From: Wenzhouxiangella sp. 15190
Lineage (GTDB): Bacteria; Pseudomonadota; Gammaproteobacteria; Xanthomonadales; Wenzhouxiangellaceae
DNA: 50,477 nucleotides
Assembly (NCBI RefSeq): GCF_003417465.1
Contig: NZ_QVMV01000029.1
Location: 1 to 50,477, forward strand
Direction: 5' to 3'
Notes under the pieces: model-generated
The model's input: the letters and a program-made list of their open reading frames with translations, nothing else
What the model was told of the DNA's origin: nothing
Databases searched by the model: none
Part shown: positions 37,496-47,707 of the stretch, one piece after another
How positions within the stretch are numbered: the stretch's first letter is position 1
Layout: each line of letters opens with the position of its first letter
Position numbers and translations under genes: made by a program

Positions 37496-38401
37496 TTACT
37501 CCCCGAACAAATCCGGGCTCATCAAATCGATGAACCGCTCGGCCTGGGGTGAGAGATAGGCGCCGCGGCGCAGCACCACCCCGTAGGAGCGAGGCGGAAA
37601 ATAGCGGCTCATGTCGCGCACCACCAGTTGCTTTCGGTCGGTCTCGGTCAGGCAGATACTGGTGACGATCGAAATACCCATGCCGAGTGCGACATAACGC
37701 TTGATCACCTCCCACCCACCGACTTCCAGGTTCACCCGGAAGGGCAGGCCGTGCTTCTGGAAGACCAGGTCGACCAGTTGGTACGTGCTGAGCCTGCGCG
37801 GCGGGAGAATCAGGCCGTGCGGGCTGATGTCGGTCAGGTCGATGTCCCGGCGGCGGGCCAGGGGATGATCGCTGCTGGTGATCAGCGCGGGATTGAAATG
37901 CCAGATCGGACGGTAGTCGATGTCGTCGGGCACGTCGAGCATCGAGCCGACGGCGAAATCGACATCGTCATTGCGGATCATGCCCAGGCCGTCCGCGCCG
38001 GTGACGTTGTGCAGGTGCACGAAAATGCCGGGATGCTGGCGGCGGAAGCGCATCATCAGCGACGGCAACAGGTGGAGAATGGTCGATTCGCCCGCCGCGA
38101 TGCGAACCTCGCCGGTATCGAGCGAGCCGTAACGGCGCTGGAATTCGTCGGGCAGGGCATCGAGGCGGTCGACCAGGGGACGGGCCATTTCCAGCAAGGC
38201 CTTTCCGGCGGGGGTGAGCTGCAGGCGGGGCCCGTGTCGTTCGAACAGGGGGCGTCCGAGTTCCTCTTCCAGGGCCCGGATCTGCTGGCTGACGGAAGGC
38301 TGGCTCAGGAACAGTCGTTCCGCGGCTGCGGAGACGCTCCCGGTTCGCGCCGTCTGGATGAATGCGCGCAGGTGCTTGTGGAGATTGCCCTTGTAAGCCA
38401 T
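37496..38401 (-). CDS. LysR family transcriptional regulator
   Basis: This 301-residue protein has an N-terminal HTH (FIQTARTGSVSAAAERLFLSQPSVSQQIRALEEE at about 14-47) with the standard linker helix. A periplasmic-binding-like effector domain follows (about 95-290, GEVRIAAGESTILHLLPSLM). It is divergent from aceB with 136 bases between, so it is a candidate regulator of the glyoxylate shunt; that is inference from position. The effector is unknown. The divergent gap carries the heptad repeat seen after prs. Confidence 0.9.
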   Translation of the reverse strand: MAYKGNLHKHLRAFIQTARTGSVSAAAERLFLSQPSVSQQIRALEEELGRPLFERHGPRLQLTPAGKALLEMARPLVDRLDALPDEFQRRYGSLDTGEVRIAAGESTILHLLPSLMMRFRRQHPGIFVHLHNVTGADGLGMIRNDDVDFAVGSMLDVPDDIDYRPIWHFNPALITSSDHPLARRRDIDLTDISPHGLILPPRRLSTYQLVDLVFQKHGLPFRVNLEVGGWEVIKRYVALGMGISIVTSICLTETDRKQLVVRDMSRYFPPRSYGVVLRRGAYLSPQAERFIDLMSPDLFGE

Positions 38402-38408
38402 TGAAACA

Positions 38409-38443
38409 AGTGTGAAGTGTTCAGTGTGAAGTGTGAAGTATTA
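38409..38443 (+). repeat. heptad tandem repeat, AGTGTGA type, second locus
   Basis: Five successive 7-mers (AGTGTGA, AGTGTTC, AGTGTGA, AGTGTGA, AGTATTA) start eight bases outside the LysR start codon. They are the same unit as the arrays at 26188 and 26330, 12 kb away. The remainder of 38402-38537 is AT-rich and should hold the aceB and lysR promoters; no clear -35/-10 pair stands out. Confidence 0.85.
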
Positions 38444-38537
38444 CATAAAGTGATATATAAGATCGGAAGATTTAATTCGACAAATAGTTGCTCGGGCTCT
38501 AGGCTTCACGTATCCATACGCCACGGAATGGGAGTTG

Positions 38538-40163
38538 ATGAACAAGCAGTCGAAACATCACGATCTCGATCAGCCCGGAGGCAGGGAACTCGAATTGAGC
38601 CGGGAATTGCCCGCAGCGGCGAAACCGCTTTTCTCCGACGGCCTGCGGCGGCTCCTGGTGCGCCTGGGCAGCCGCTATCGCGAGCGTGTGGATGCCTTGC
38701 TTGAAGCCCGCCAGACGTTTCAGGCCCGCCTCGACGAAGGCGCGGTTCCGGATTTTCCCGCTGAGACCGCCGATATCCGTGAAGCGGATTGGAAAGTAGC
38801 GCCGATTCCCGAGGATCTTCGTGACCGGCGCGTGGAAATCACCGGTCCGGTCGATCGCAAGATGATCATCAACGCCCTCAATTCCGGCGCAAAGGTGTTC
38901 ATGGCCGACTTCGAGGATTCATCGACGCCGACCTGGGACAACATGGTCGACGGGCAGGTGAATCTGTTCGATGCCGTGCGCCGCAATATTGAATTCACCG
39001 CTGACAACGGCAAGCAATATCGGCTCGATCCGGACCCGGCGGTTCTGATCGTGCGTCCGCGCGGCTGGCACCTTGACGAAAAGCACGTGCAAGTCGACGG
39101 TCGGTCCGTCCCGGGCGGCATCTTCGACGCCGCGGTTTACCTCTACAACAATGCGCACGCGCTTATCGATCAGGGCAGCGGTCCCTACCTTTACCTGCCC
39201 AAGCTGGAGAACCGGCACGAGGCTGAACTATGGGAAAGGGTGCTGACCGATATCGAGGGCACGCTGGAACTCGAGCCGGGCACGATCAAGGTCACCGTTC
39301 TGATCGAGACCATCACCGCGGTTTTCGAAATGGACGAAATCCTGCACGCGCTCAAGAGCCGCATCGTCGGCCTCAACTGCGGTCGCTGGGACTACATCTT
39401 CAGTTATATCAAGCGGTTCTGCGCACATGCTGACAAAGTGCTTCCGGATCGTGCACAAGTCGGCATGACCGTTCCCTTTCTCAAGGCCTACTCGCAACTG
39501 CTGATCAAGACTTGCCACCGGCGTGGCGCTTTCGCCATGGGCGGCATGGCCGCGCAGATCCCCATCAAGGGTGACGAGGCGGCCAACGAATCAGCCATCC
39601 AGAAGGTCGTCGACGACAAGGAGCGCGAGGCTGGCGATGGTCATGACGGTACCTGGGTCGCCCACCCGGGCTTGATCTCTCTCGCGATGGAGATTTTCGA
39701 CAAGCACCTCGGTGACAAGCCGAACCAGCTTGACCGCAAGCGCGAAGACGTGGAAGTCAGCGCCGCCGACCTGATCGCTCCCTGCGAGGGCAGCATTACC
39801 GAAGCGGGGGTGCGCGGCAACATAAACGTCGCCATCCGCTACATGGGTGCCTGGCTGGGCGGGCAGGGCTGCGTGCCGATCAATCACCTGATGGAAGACG
39901 CCGCCACTGCCGAAATCGCCCGCGCCCAGTTGTGGCAATGGGCCCGGCATGCCCGTGGCGTACTCGAGGACGGCCGCGACATCGACCTCGACCTGATCCG
40001 CCGCTGGCAGGGCGAAGAGCTCGAGAAGATTCGCGCCGACGTCGGCGACGAGGCTTTCGCAAGCGGCCATTTCCTGCATGCGGCCGAACTGCTTTTCGAA
40101 GTCACCGCCGATGACGACTTCGTCGAATTTCTAACCCTGCCGGCCTACGACCGGCTCGACTGA
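38538..40163 (+). CDS. aceB: malate synthase A
   Basis: This 541-residue enzyme condenses glyoxylate with acetyl-CoA to malate. The TIM-barrel active site is visible in VFMADFEDSSTPTWDNM, LIVRPRGWHLDEKH, TVLIETITAVFEMDEILH with the catalytic Glu, and LNCGRWDYIFSYIK. The C-terminal plug is VRGNINVAIRYMGAWLGGQGC. Its length marks isoform A rather than the about 720-residue G. ATG at 38538 follows GGGAG; a TTG one codon earlier is also possible. It is followed at 18 bases by aceA, a glyoxylate-bypass operon. Confidence 0.96.
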   Translation: MNKQSKHHDLDQPGGRELELSRELPAAAKPLFSDGLRRLLVRLGSRYRERVDALLEARQTFQARLDEGAVPDFPAETADIREADWKVAPIPEDLRDRRVEITGPVDRKMIINALNSGAKVFMADFEDSSTPTWDNMVDGQVNLFDAVRRNIEFTADNGKQYRLDPDPAVLIVRPRGWHLDEKHVQVDGRSVPGGIFDAAVYLYNNAHALIDQGSGPYLYLPKLENRHEAELWERVLTDIEGTLELEPGTIKVTVLIETITAVFEMDEILHALKSRIVGLNCGRWDYIFSYIKRFCAHADKVLPDRAQVGMTVPFLKAYSQLLIKTCHRRGAFAMGGMAAQIPIKGDEAANESAIQKVVDDKEREAGDGHDGTWVAHPGLISLAMEIFDKHLGDKPNQLDRKREDVEVSAADLIAPCEGSITEAGVRGNINVAIRYMGAWLGGQGCVPINHLMEDAATAEIARAQLWQWARHARGVLEDGRDIDLDLIRRWQGEELEKIRADVGDEAFASGHFLHAAELLFEVTADDDFVEFLTLPAYDRLD

Positions 40164-40181
40164 CATTACCGGAGCGAATGC

Positions 40182-41477
<1,296 letters not shown>

Positions 41478-41483
41478 AGGGGA

Positions 41484-41524
41484 TTTCCCCGGCCGCCACG
41501 CTACCGTTGCGGCGGCCGGGGAAA
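41484..41524. terminator. bidirectional stem-loop between aceA and kaiB
   Basis: The arms TTTCCCCGGCCGCC and GGCGGCCGGGGAAA are 14-bp perfect complements around a 13-base loop, between convergent genes. There is no long T run on either side, so efficiency as an intrinsic terminator is uncertain. Confidence 0.65.
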
Positions 41525-41567
41525 GCGATGCGCCAAACCGGAGGGGGCGGCGAGGACTGCTGGCCGA

Positions 41568-41873
41568 TCAATCGTTGAAGCTGCCGAGAAAATCAAGCAA
41601 CTTGCTTTCGTCGGAGAGATCGCCGTAGATGACCGAGATCTCGCCGTCGTTCCTGGCTCTCAACAGGGCGGGGGTGGCGAATACGGAGTGATTGATCGAT
41701 TGTTCGGGGTGCTCGAGCAGATCGATCTCCAGCGGCTTGATCGAATCCTGGCCAAGCTTCTTCAGTGCGGCGTTGAGGTGTCTGCGTGCGCGTCGGGAAC
41801 GCGGTGCATCTCCGGTGACGAAGAGCGTCAAGGCCGGGACAGTCGATTCGACTTGTTGTTTGCCCGAATTCAT
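41568..41873 (-). CDS. kaiB: KaiB-domain protein
   Basis: This 101-residue protein has a thioredoxin-like KaiB fold: PALTLFVTGDAPRSRRARRHLNAALKK, KPLEIDLLEHPEQSINHSVFATPALLRA, then a C-terminal KLLDFLGSF. The conserved ATPALLR segment, including its cis-Pro context, matches KaiB. In cyanobacteria KaiB binds KaiC and drives dephosphorylation; outside them KaiB-KaiC pairs act in stress or timing without KaiA. The ATG overlaps the kaiC stop by one base (TAATG), so it is coupled to kaiC. No kaiA is nearby. Confidence 0.88.
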   Translation of the reverse strand: MNSGKQQVESTVPALTLFVTGDAPRSRRARRHLNAALKKLGQDSIKPLEIDLLEHPEQSINHSVFATPALLRARNDGEISVIYGDLSDESKLLDFLGSFND

Positions 41874-43564
41874 TACCCTTCACCTCCTTCATCGTCCTGT
41901 GCATCGGGTTGCCGCCCTCGGGTCACAGCCTCTGCATGACGGTATGCGATCCGGCTGGACTCTTTGGCCTCCTGTTCCTGAAGCTCCAGTTCGGTTGTCA
42001 GACGGGACAGCTCGTTGCGCGCCTGTTCAACGCGGCGTTCGAGATCCTTGCGGCGTCGCTCCCGTTCCATGGCGGCGCGGCGCATGGCCGACTGCTCTTC
42101 ACTCTGCTTCTGGGCGCGGGCGGTTCCCATCAGGACTTCGGTGCCGAATTCGTAGACGTCGGCGAGATCAACGCCGTCGTCGGAAAGCAGCAACTCGCGC
42201 TGCTGGTTGGAGTGCGCGGTACCGCGGGACTTGACGATCGAAATGGAGCGATTACGCTCGCCGGCGCGCACGTTGTAGTCGAGCGAAATCCAGGTGTCGG
42301 CGATGGTCGATACCTGTCCCAGCGTGGACTCGCCTTCCGGGTCGCCCTCGTCGGTGAGCGCCGTCATGACGGCGGTTATGCCTTCCTTGCGGGTCAGATC
42401 GATCAGCCATTCGATCGCCGGGCGGGGGCCCTCGGAGCCGGGCGCCTTGAGCAGCGCCGAGATGGGGTCGATGACCAGGCAGTGCGGCCGGAAGTCTTCG
42501 ATCAGCCGCTGCAGTTCCAGCAGGTGCTCGCTGATCAGGCAACCCGTTGCCGAACGCGAATAGAAGCGAATGCGCTCTTCGTCGATCTGGGGTTGAAGCT
42601 CGAGACCCACGGAGACGAGGTTGCGGACATAGGGCGCCTCCATCTCGTCGAAACTGACCAGCAGGGCTCTCTCGCCCCGCTCTGCCGTCGCCTGCGCGAT
42701 GCTCGCCGCCAGCGTGCTCTTGGCCGTGCCGGGACGGCCGGAAATCAGCAGGCTCGAGCCGCGGTAAAGGCCGCCGCCGAGCAGCTTGTCGAGGCGCTCG
42801 ATGCCGGTGCTGACACGCTCGGTATCGGCTTTGGCACGCCATTCGCCCGGAGCCGTTACGTACGGCAGCTGGATGCCCCGGGAATTCATGACCATGGGGA
42901 TCTCGTCGGTCATATGATCCGATCCCCGGTACTTGGCCACGCGCAGGAACCGGTTGAGGCGCCGGTCGATCACCCTGGCCGTCAGCAGCACCATGGTGGG
43001 GAGCATGAACTCGATGCCCTCGAGGTACCGGGGCGACAGCCCCGAATCGCCGGTCTTGCCGCTGAGCAGCAGGGTCCAGCCGTGCCTTTCGCAGTGATCA
43101 TTGATCTGCCGCACCTGGTCGATGGCGGCCCCTGGCTCGGGCTGGCGCTGCAGCAGCTGGTCGATGCCGTCGATGACGATCCATGGATCTTTCCGCCCCT
43201 TTACGCGGCTCGTGATCACCGCCAGCAGGCCGTCGATATCAAAGCCGCCGGCGATTTCGGTGCCGATACTGCTGCGCGCGTCGATCGCCGACCAGGCTTT
43301 GGATTCGGTCAGCGTGCCGCCCCAGGAGAACGAGTCGGCGTTTCGCTTGAGCTGGGCCGGCGATTCCTCGAAGGTCACGAACAGACCTCCCTCGCCCTGT
43401 TCCACCGCGTTCGCCAGAATCTGGAGACCGAGCACGGTCTTGCCGGTCCCGGGATCGCCCAGGACCAGGGTCGCCTGGCCCCTGGGCAGACCGCCGTGGG
43501 TGAGCCGGTCCAGCCCCGGGATGCCGGTTGCCTGTTTCTGGAGGCGCCAATCCGCTTCGCTCAT
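41873..43564 (-). CDS. kaiC: KaiC-family double-ATPase with C-terminal coiled coil
   Basis: This is a protein of 563 residues. The CI domain has Walker A GDPGTGKT at 36-43 and the paired catalytic glutamates FEE at 66-67. CII has Walker A GRPGTAKS at 276-283, where the usual EE pair is DE. The CII phosphorylation pair is kept as Ser419-Thr420 in GQVSTIADT. After CII come about 60 residues of charged heptad-like helix (QKQSEEQSAMRRAAMERERRRK...) in place of the KaiA-binding tail of cyanobacterial KaiC. ATG at 43564 is preferred because AGGTGG lies about eight bases upstream; ATG 43570 and GTG 43576 are also in frame. It is 22 bases after the GGDEF-EAL gene. Confidence 0.92.
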   Translation of the reverse strand: MSEADWRLQKQATGIPGLDRLTHGGLPRGQATLVLGDPGTGKTVLGLQILANAVEQGEGGLFVTFEESPAQLKRNADSFSWGGTLTESKAWSAIDARSSIGTEIAGGFDIDGLLAVITSRVKGRKDPWIVIDGIDQLLQRQPEPGAAIDQVRQINDHCERHGWTLLLSGKTGDSGLSPRYLEGIEFMLPTMVLLTARVIDRRLNRFLRVAKYRGSDHMTDEIPMVMNSRGIQLPYVTAPGEWRAKADTERVSTGIERLDKLLGGGLYRGSSLLISGRPGTAKSTLAASIAQATAERGERALLVSFDEMEAPYVRNLVSVGLELQPQIDEERIRFYSRSATGCLISEHLLELQRLIEDFRPHCLVIDPISALLKAPGSEGPRPAIEWLIDLTRKEGITAVMTALTDEGDPEGESTLGQVSTIADTWISLDYNVRAGERNRSISIVKSRGTAHSNQQRELLLSDDGVDLADVYEFGTEVLMGTARAQKQSEEQSAMRRAAMERERRRKDLERRVEQARNELSRLTTELELQEQEAKESSRIAYRHAEAVTRGRQPDAQDDEGGEG

Positions 43565-43586
43565 GTTCATATCCACCTGTATTCAG

Positions 43587-46500
43587 TCAAAGGTCGCTGC
43601 GACCGGCCGCGTCCCGTTTTGAAGCGCCCAAGGGCAGCTTGCTGCGCTGGCGAAGCAACCAGCGAAAATCTTCCGATTCCAGGGGCATACTATAATAAAA
43701 CCCCTGTCCGACTTCACAGCCCATCTCGAGCAGGGCTTCGGAAATCTCTTTTGATTCAATGCCTTCGGCGACGACCTCGGCATCGAGCGCGCGCGTCAGG
43801 TTCATGACGGCGAGCACGATGTCACGGCTGTACGCATCGTCGAGCAGGCGATTCACGAAGCCGCGATCGATCTTGATTTCGTCGAAGGGATAGCGCTGCA
43901 GGTACAGCAGCGAGGAATAGCCGGTGCCGAAATCGTCCAGAGACAGCCGCACACCCAGCTTGTGCAATTCGTGGATCTCGGAAAGCAATCGCTCGGACTG
44001 TCGTTCGAAGACGCTCTCGGTGATCTCGAGTGAAAGATGTTCGGGGGCGACGTCGAACTCCTCCAGCGCCGAACGAACCTTGGCCGAGAAGTCGCCCAGC
44101 ATGAACTGGACCTGCGAGACGTTGACCGACACGGGAATGGCGTCGAGTTTGTCGCGTCGCCAGTCGCGCAACTGCCTGCAGGCGGCGCGTAGCGCCCAGT
44201 CGCCGATCGGTCCGATCAGCTGGCTCTGCTCGGCCACCGGAATGAAAAGTCCGGGGGAAAGCAGTCCGCGTTCCGGATGCCGCCAGCGAATCAGCGCCTC
44301 GGCCGAAATCATGCTGCCGTCTGAAAGATTTACCTTCGGCTGAAAGTGCAGCTCGAACTCCTCGGCCTCGAGCGCGCGGCCCAGCTCACGGGTGAGCCGA
44401 ATGCGCTGGCGTGTCCGCTCGTGGATGTCGTGAGTGAAGGGAATGCGGCCTTCCCCGGCCGAAGCGCGCCGGCGATGCTCGAACAGGGCCAGTTCGGCTT
44501 CCCGGATCAGATCGTGGGCATCGCGCGATTCTTCTCCCAGGGTGGTGTAGCCGATCCGCAAGTCGATCTCGATGGCGAGATCGCCGTCGTCGAGGTGGAA
44601 AGGCTTTTCGACGGCCTGTTCGAGCCGGTCCAGAAATGCGTGCGGTCTGTCCGTGTCCGCAAGTGTGGAATAGACGACGAACTCGTCTCCGCCGGTGCGG
44701 CCGGTCAGACCCCGGTCACCCGCGAGGTTCTGCAGGCGCCGGCTCAGGGCGACCAGCAGACGGTCGCCCCTGTCGTATCCGTGAGCGTCGTTGATATCGT
44801 GCTGGTTGACCACGTCGACGATGGCGACGACGCCATTGTCCGGCCAGCCTTCCTGCTCGAGCCGCTCATTGAGGGATCGGACGAAGCCGTTGCGTGACAG
44901 CGTGCCGGTCAGCGGATCCTGGTAGGCGAGGCGATTGATTTCCTGCTCGGCGCGCTTGCGCTCGGTGATGTCGATATGCATGGCGACGGCACCCCCGGTT
45001 ACGGTTCCCTCCGTCGACAACCTGCTGAACATCACGCGGAACCAGCGTTGCTTGTCGGGGGAATGGCATGGATATTCGAGTGCAAAGGTTTCCCGCTCGC
45101 CCTGAAGTACGTCCCTGAGACCGTCCGCCACGATCTTCGCTTCCTCCGAGCCCTCGCCTTCGGCGGCTTCGCATAGCTCGACGTAGTTGGTGCCGACGCC
45201 GAAATCGGAACTGCCGTTGTGGAATTGGTTCTGTTCACCGTAGTGGCGCCACTGGTCATTGACATCGAGGACGGTGCCGTTTTCATCCAGCATGGCGATA
45301 TGGGCGGGCAGGGAGTTGATCAGGATCTGGCGGGTATTCAGTGCGGCATCCAGTTCGTCGCGGGAGGCGCGCAGTGCGGCTTGATGCGCCTGGAGCTGCT
45401 CGAGCATGCGCCGGGTTTCTGTAACGTCACGGAAGAACACGGCCACGCCTTCTTCCGACGGATAGGCGTGCGCCTCGAACCAGGCATCCAGGGGTTCGAA
45501 GAATTCCTCCGCCGTACTGGAGACGCGCTCGTGCATCGACTCCTTCAATGCCCGTTCGGTGGGCGTTCCGGCGAGGTCGGGAAACTGCTCCCAGACGCTG
45601 GTTCCGAGCAGTTCCCTCGCCGATTTGCCGAGCATCCGTTCCGCCTCGGCATTGACGTACGTATACCGCCATTGCTCGTCGAAAGCGACAAAGCCGTCGG
45701 TAATGGCTTCGAGCATGGCCGCCAGGCGGTCGGCCAGACGACTCTTTTCCGACTCCAGCTCCTTTCGCGGGGAGATATCCTGGAACGCCCCCTGTACGCG
45801 AATGACGTCGCCCTCTTCGTCACGTACCGCTTCGCCGACTACCCGTACCCAGCGGCGTTGACCGTTTGCATCGATGACCTGCAGCTCCTCGTCGTAAGGC
45901 TCGCCGAGTTTGGCACAGGCCCAGAAGAGATCGGCAATCCGCTCGCGATACTCCGGCGCATAAAACTGGATGCCTTCTTCAACCGTCGGCGAATAACTGT
46001 GCGGCATGCCGTGTAGCTCGGCCACCACGTCCGACCACTCGATCCGGTTCGACTCGAGATCGACTGACCAGGCGCCGAAGCGGGCGGCCCGGCCGGCCAC
46101 GTCGAGTAGGCGGCCCTGCCGCTCTACCTCGGCTTCAGCCCGCCGCACGTCGGTGATATCGGTGATGACTGCACCCAGCAGGCGGGTCGTTCGCCCGAGC
46201 ATATCCACGGGATAGTAGCGAACCAGCAATTTCCGGTCAGGTTGCCCGGGCAAATCCCGTGTTGTTTCGAAACGCTGTATTTCTCCGCCAAGACAGGCAT
46301 CGACACGCGGTCGAAGTACGCTTTCGAAATAGGTCTGGCCGACGATATCGGCGAGTGGCGTTCCCGGCAGGGCGTCCGGGTCGAGGCCATACCGCTCGAT
46401 GTAGGCGCGATTGGCCCAGAGGAATCTGTAGGATTCGTCGATGATGCCGTACCAGTCATCCGAGCTTTCGATGAGCAGCTGGAGTTGTTTCACACGCTCG

Positions 46501-47492
46501 TCTAGGCGGTGCTGGTCGGTGATGTCCTGCACCGTGCCTGTCGTGGAAGCGGGTCGACCGTTCGGGTCCGGGATGACCTGCGCCTGCTCCCGGACCCAGC
46601 GGACGTCCCCGTTCGGCCGTACAATTCGGTGATCCACCTCGAGCACACCGCCGCTGTCCAGCCATTCGGTCATTTGCTGGCGCAGCCATTCCCGGTCCTC
46701 GGGATGGACGCATTCGAAGAAGGTCTCCAGCCTGCCGTCGAACTCGTCGCGTCTTAGGCCGAGAATCCTGAACACCTGGTCGCTCCACTCGAGCCGCTCG
46801 TTCTTGAGATCGAAATCCCAGCTGCCGATATCGGCGATGGCCTGGGCCCGGACCATGCGGTCGCGGGTATCGGCGAGGCGTTCCAGCGCGGATTGCAACT
46901 TCTCCTGGCGTTCGATCAGCTCCGCGTCCGCCGCATCGCGTTCGTCGAGCGTCTTGTTGAGCGTCTCGGCCAGGCGCCGCTGCTCGTCGTTTCCGGTCAC
47001 CGGTGCACGAGCGCCGGTTTCACCCTTGCGCAGTCGTTCGAGCGTGTTTGTGATCGAGCGTGTGGGGCGGGCAACACGGCGGTGAATGAAACCGATGACA
47101 ATGACAGACAGGGCACCAAAGATCAGTGCCGCGGCGGCCAGGGTGGCGTCGGCCCAGGTCGCCTCGCGCGGATGGATATCGCGGCCGCGCCGGGACGGTT
47201 CATTGACGGCATCACTGGTGCCCGGTGGCTCGCCGTCGCGCAGTTTCGCCATGCTCAGCTTGCCCGATGCGTGATGCGTTACTTCGGCCTGATTGCCCTG
47301 ATCGGCGAACAAGCCGCGTTCCTCGGCGACGACGGTTGGTGCATCCTCCAGATAGACTGCGCTGGCAATGTGGCCCGCATCCGTTGGTTGCTGGGCATGC
47401 AAGTCAGTGCGCGAGTACAGGGTCAACAACAGCGACAAAATGGCCGCCACGCTCAGCGAGAAGGACATCACGAATTTGCTCCGAATGTGCAA
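43587..47492 (-). CDS. membrane-bound five-PAS GGDEF-EAL c-di-GMP protein
   Basis: This is about 1301 residues. TM1 is near 9-26, and a periplasmic segment to about 115 contains a truncated NMT1/ThiY-like stretch (VVAEERGLFADQGNQAEV then HHASGKLSMAKLRDGE). TM2 is at about 117-137, followed by a HAMP-like linker and coiled coil. PAS domains lie at about 215-330, 335-450, 455-580, 590-695 and 720-845. A GGDEF domain (855-1005) has intact RTGGDEF, but its upstream metal motif is altered (VDVVNQHDIND). An EAL domain (1030-1280) keeps EAL, NVS, EITES, LDDFGTGYSS, KID and AEGIE. Phosphodiesterase activity is likely; cyclase activity is uncertain. The start is TTG 47492 with GAGGGGG five bases upstream; TTG 47525 is an alternative. 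It heads the cluster with kaiC and kaiB. Confidence 0.88.
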   Translation of the reverse strand: MHIRSKFVMSFSLSVAAILSLLLTLYSRTDLHAQQPTDAGHIASAVYLEDAPTVVAEERGLFADQGNQAEVTHHASGKLSMAKLRDGEPPGTSDAVNEPSRRGRDIHPREATWADATLAAAALIFGALSVIVIGFIHRRVARPTRSITNTLERLRKGETGARAPVTGNDEQRRLAETLNKTLDERDAADAELIERQEKLQSALERLADTRDRMVRAQAIADIGSWDFDLKNERLEWSDQVFRILGLRRDEFDGRLETFFECVHPEDREWLRQQMTEWLDSGGVLEVDHRIVRPNGDVRWVREQAQVIPDPNGRPASTTGTVQDITDQHRLDERVKQLQLLIESSDDWYGIIDESYRFLWANRAYIERYGLDPDALPGTPLADIVGQTYFESVLRPRVDACLGGEIQRFETTRDLPGQPDRKLLVRYYPVDMLGRTTRLLGAVITDITDVRRAEAEVERQGRLLDVAGRAARFGAWSVDLESNRIEWSDVVAELHGMPHSYSPTVEEGIQFYAPEYRERIADLFWACAKLGEPYDEELQVIDANGQRRWVRVVGEAVRDEEGDVIRVQGAFQDISPRKELESEKSRLADRLAAMLEAITDGFVAFDEQWRYTYVNAEAERMLGKSARELLGTSVWEQFPDLAGTPTERALKESMHERVSSTAEEFFEPLDAWFEAHAYPSEEGVAVFFRDVTETRRMLEQLQAHQAALRASRDELDAALNTRQILINSLPAHIAMLDENGTVLDVNDQWRHYGEQNQFHNGSSDFGVGTNYVELCEAAEGEGSEEAKIVADGLRDVLQGERETFALEYPCHSPDKQRWFRVMFSRLSTEGTVTGGAVAMHIDITERKRAEQEINRLAYQDPLTGTLSRNGFVRSLNERLEQEGWPDNGVVAIVDVVNQHDINDAHGYDRGDRLLVALSRRLQNLAGDRGLTGRTGGDEFVVYSTLADTDRPHAFLDRLEQAVEKPFHLDDGDLAIEIDLRIGYTTLGEESRDAHDLIREAELALFEHRRRASAGEGRIPFTHDIHERTRQRIRLTRELGRALEAEEFELHFQPKVNLSDGSMISAEALIRWRHPERGLLSPGLFIPVAEQSQLIGPIGDWALRAACRQLRDWRRDKLDAIPVSVNVSQVQFMLGDFSAKVRSALEEFDVAPEHLSLEITESVFERQSERLLSEIHELHKLGVRLSLDDFGTGYSSLLYLQRYPFDEIKIDRGFVNRLLDDAYSRDIVLAVMNLTRALDAEVVAEGIESKEISEALLEMGCEVGQGFYYSMPLESEDFRWLLRQRSKLPLGASKRDAAGRSDL

Positions 47493-47707
47493 CGCAACCC
47501 CCTCTTTTCTCGCAAATTTTTTCAATTGTGTAATAAACCGAGCGTGCCACTTCCCGGCGGCAATTGCAATTTCATGAATAGTTTTGAATATAGGGTGTGG
47601 ACGAGGCCTTCAGCGGGGGTCGGGGAGCCTGCATTGAGGTGCTTGAAAAGCCCTCACGGCTGCCGCAGTATGATGAGCGTGAGCAACGTCATTCAACGCA
47701 GCATTCG

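Noticed and set aside
41478-41567. kaiA or another small gene between aceA and kaiB
   Set aside because: The 90-base gap is occupied by a 14-bp-arm stem-loop and has no start with a ribosome-binding site.
47543-47550. Sigma-54 promoter for the GGDEF-EAL gene (GTGGCACG on the minus strand)
   Set aside because: The -24 half is good but the GC of the -12 element is missing at the required spacing (TT instead).
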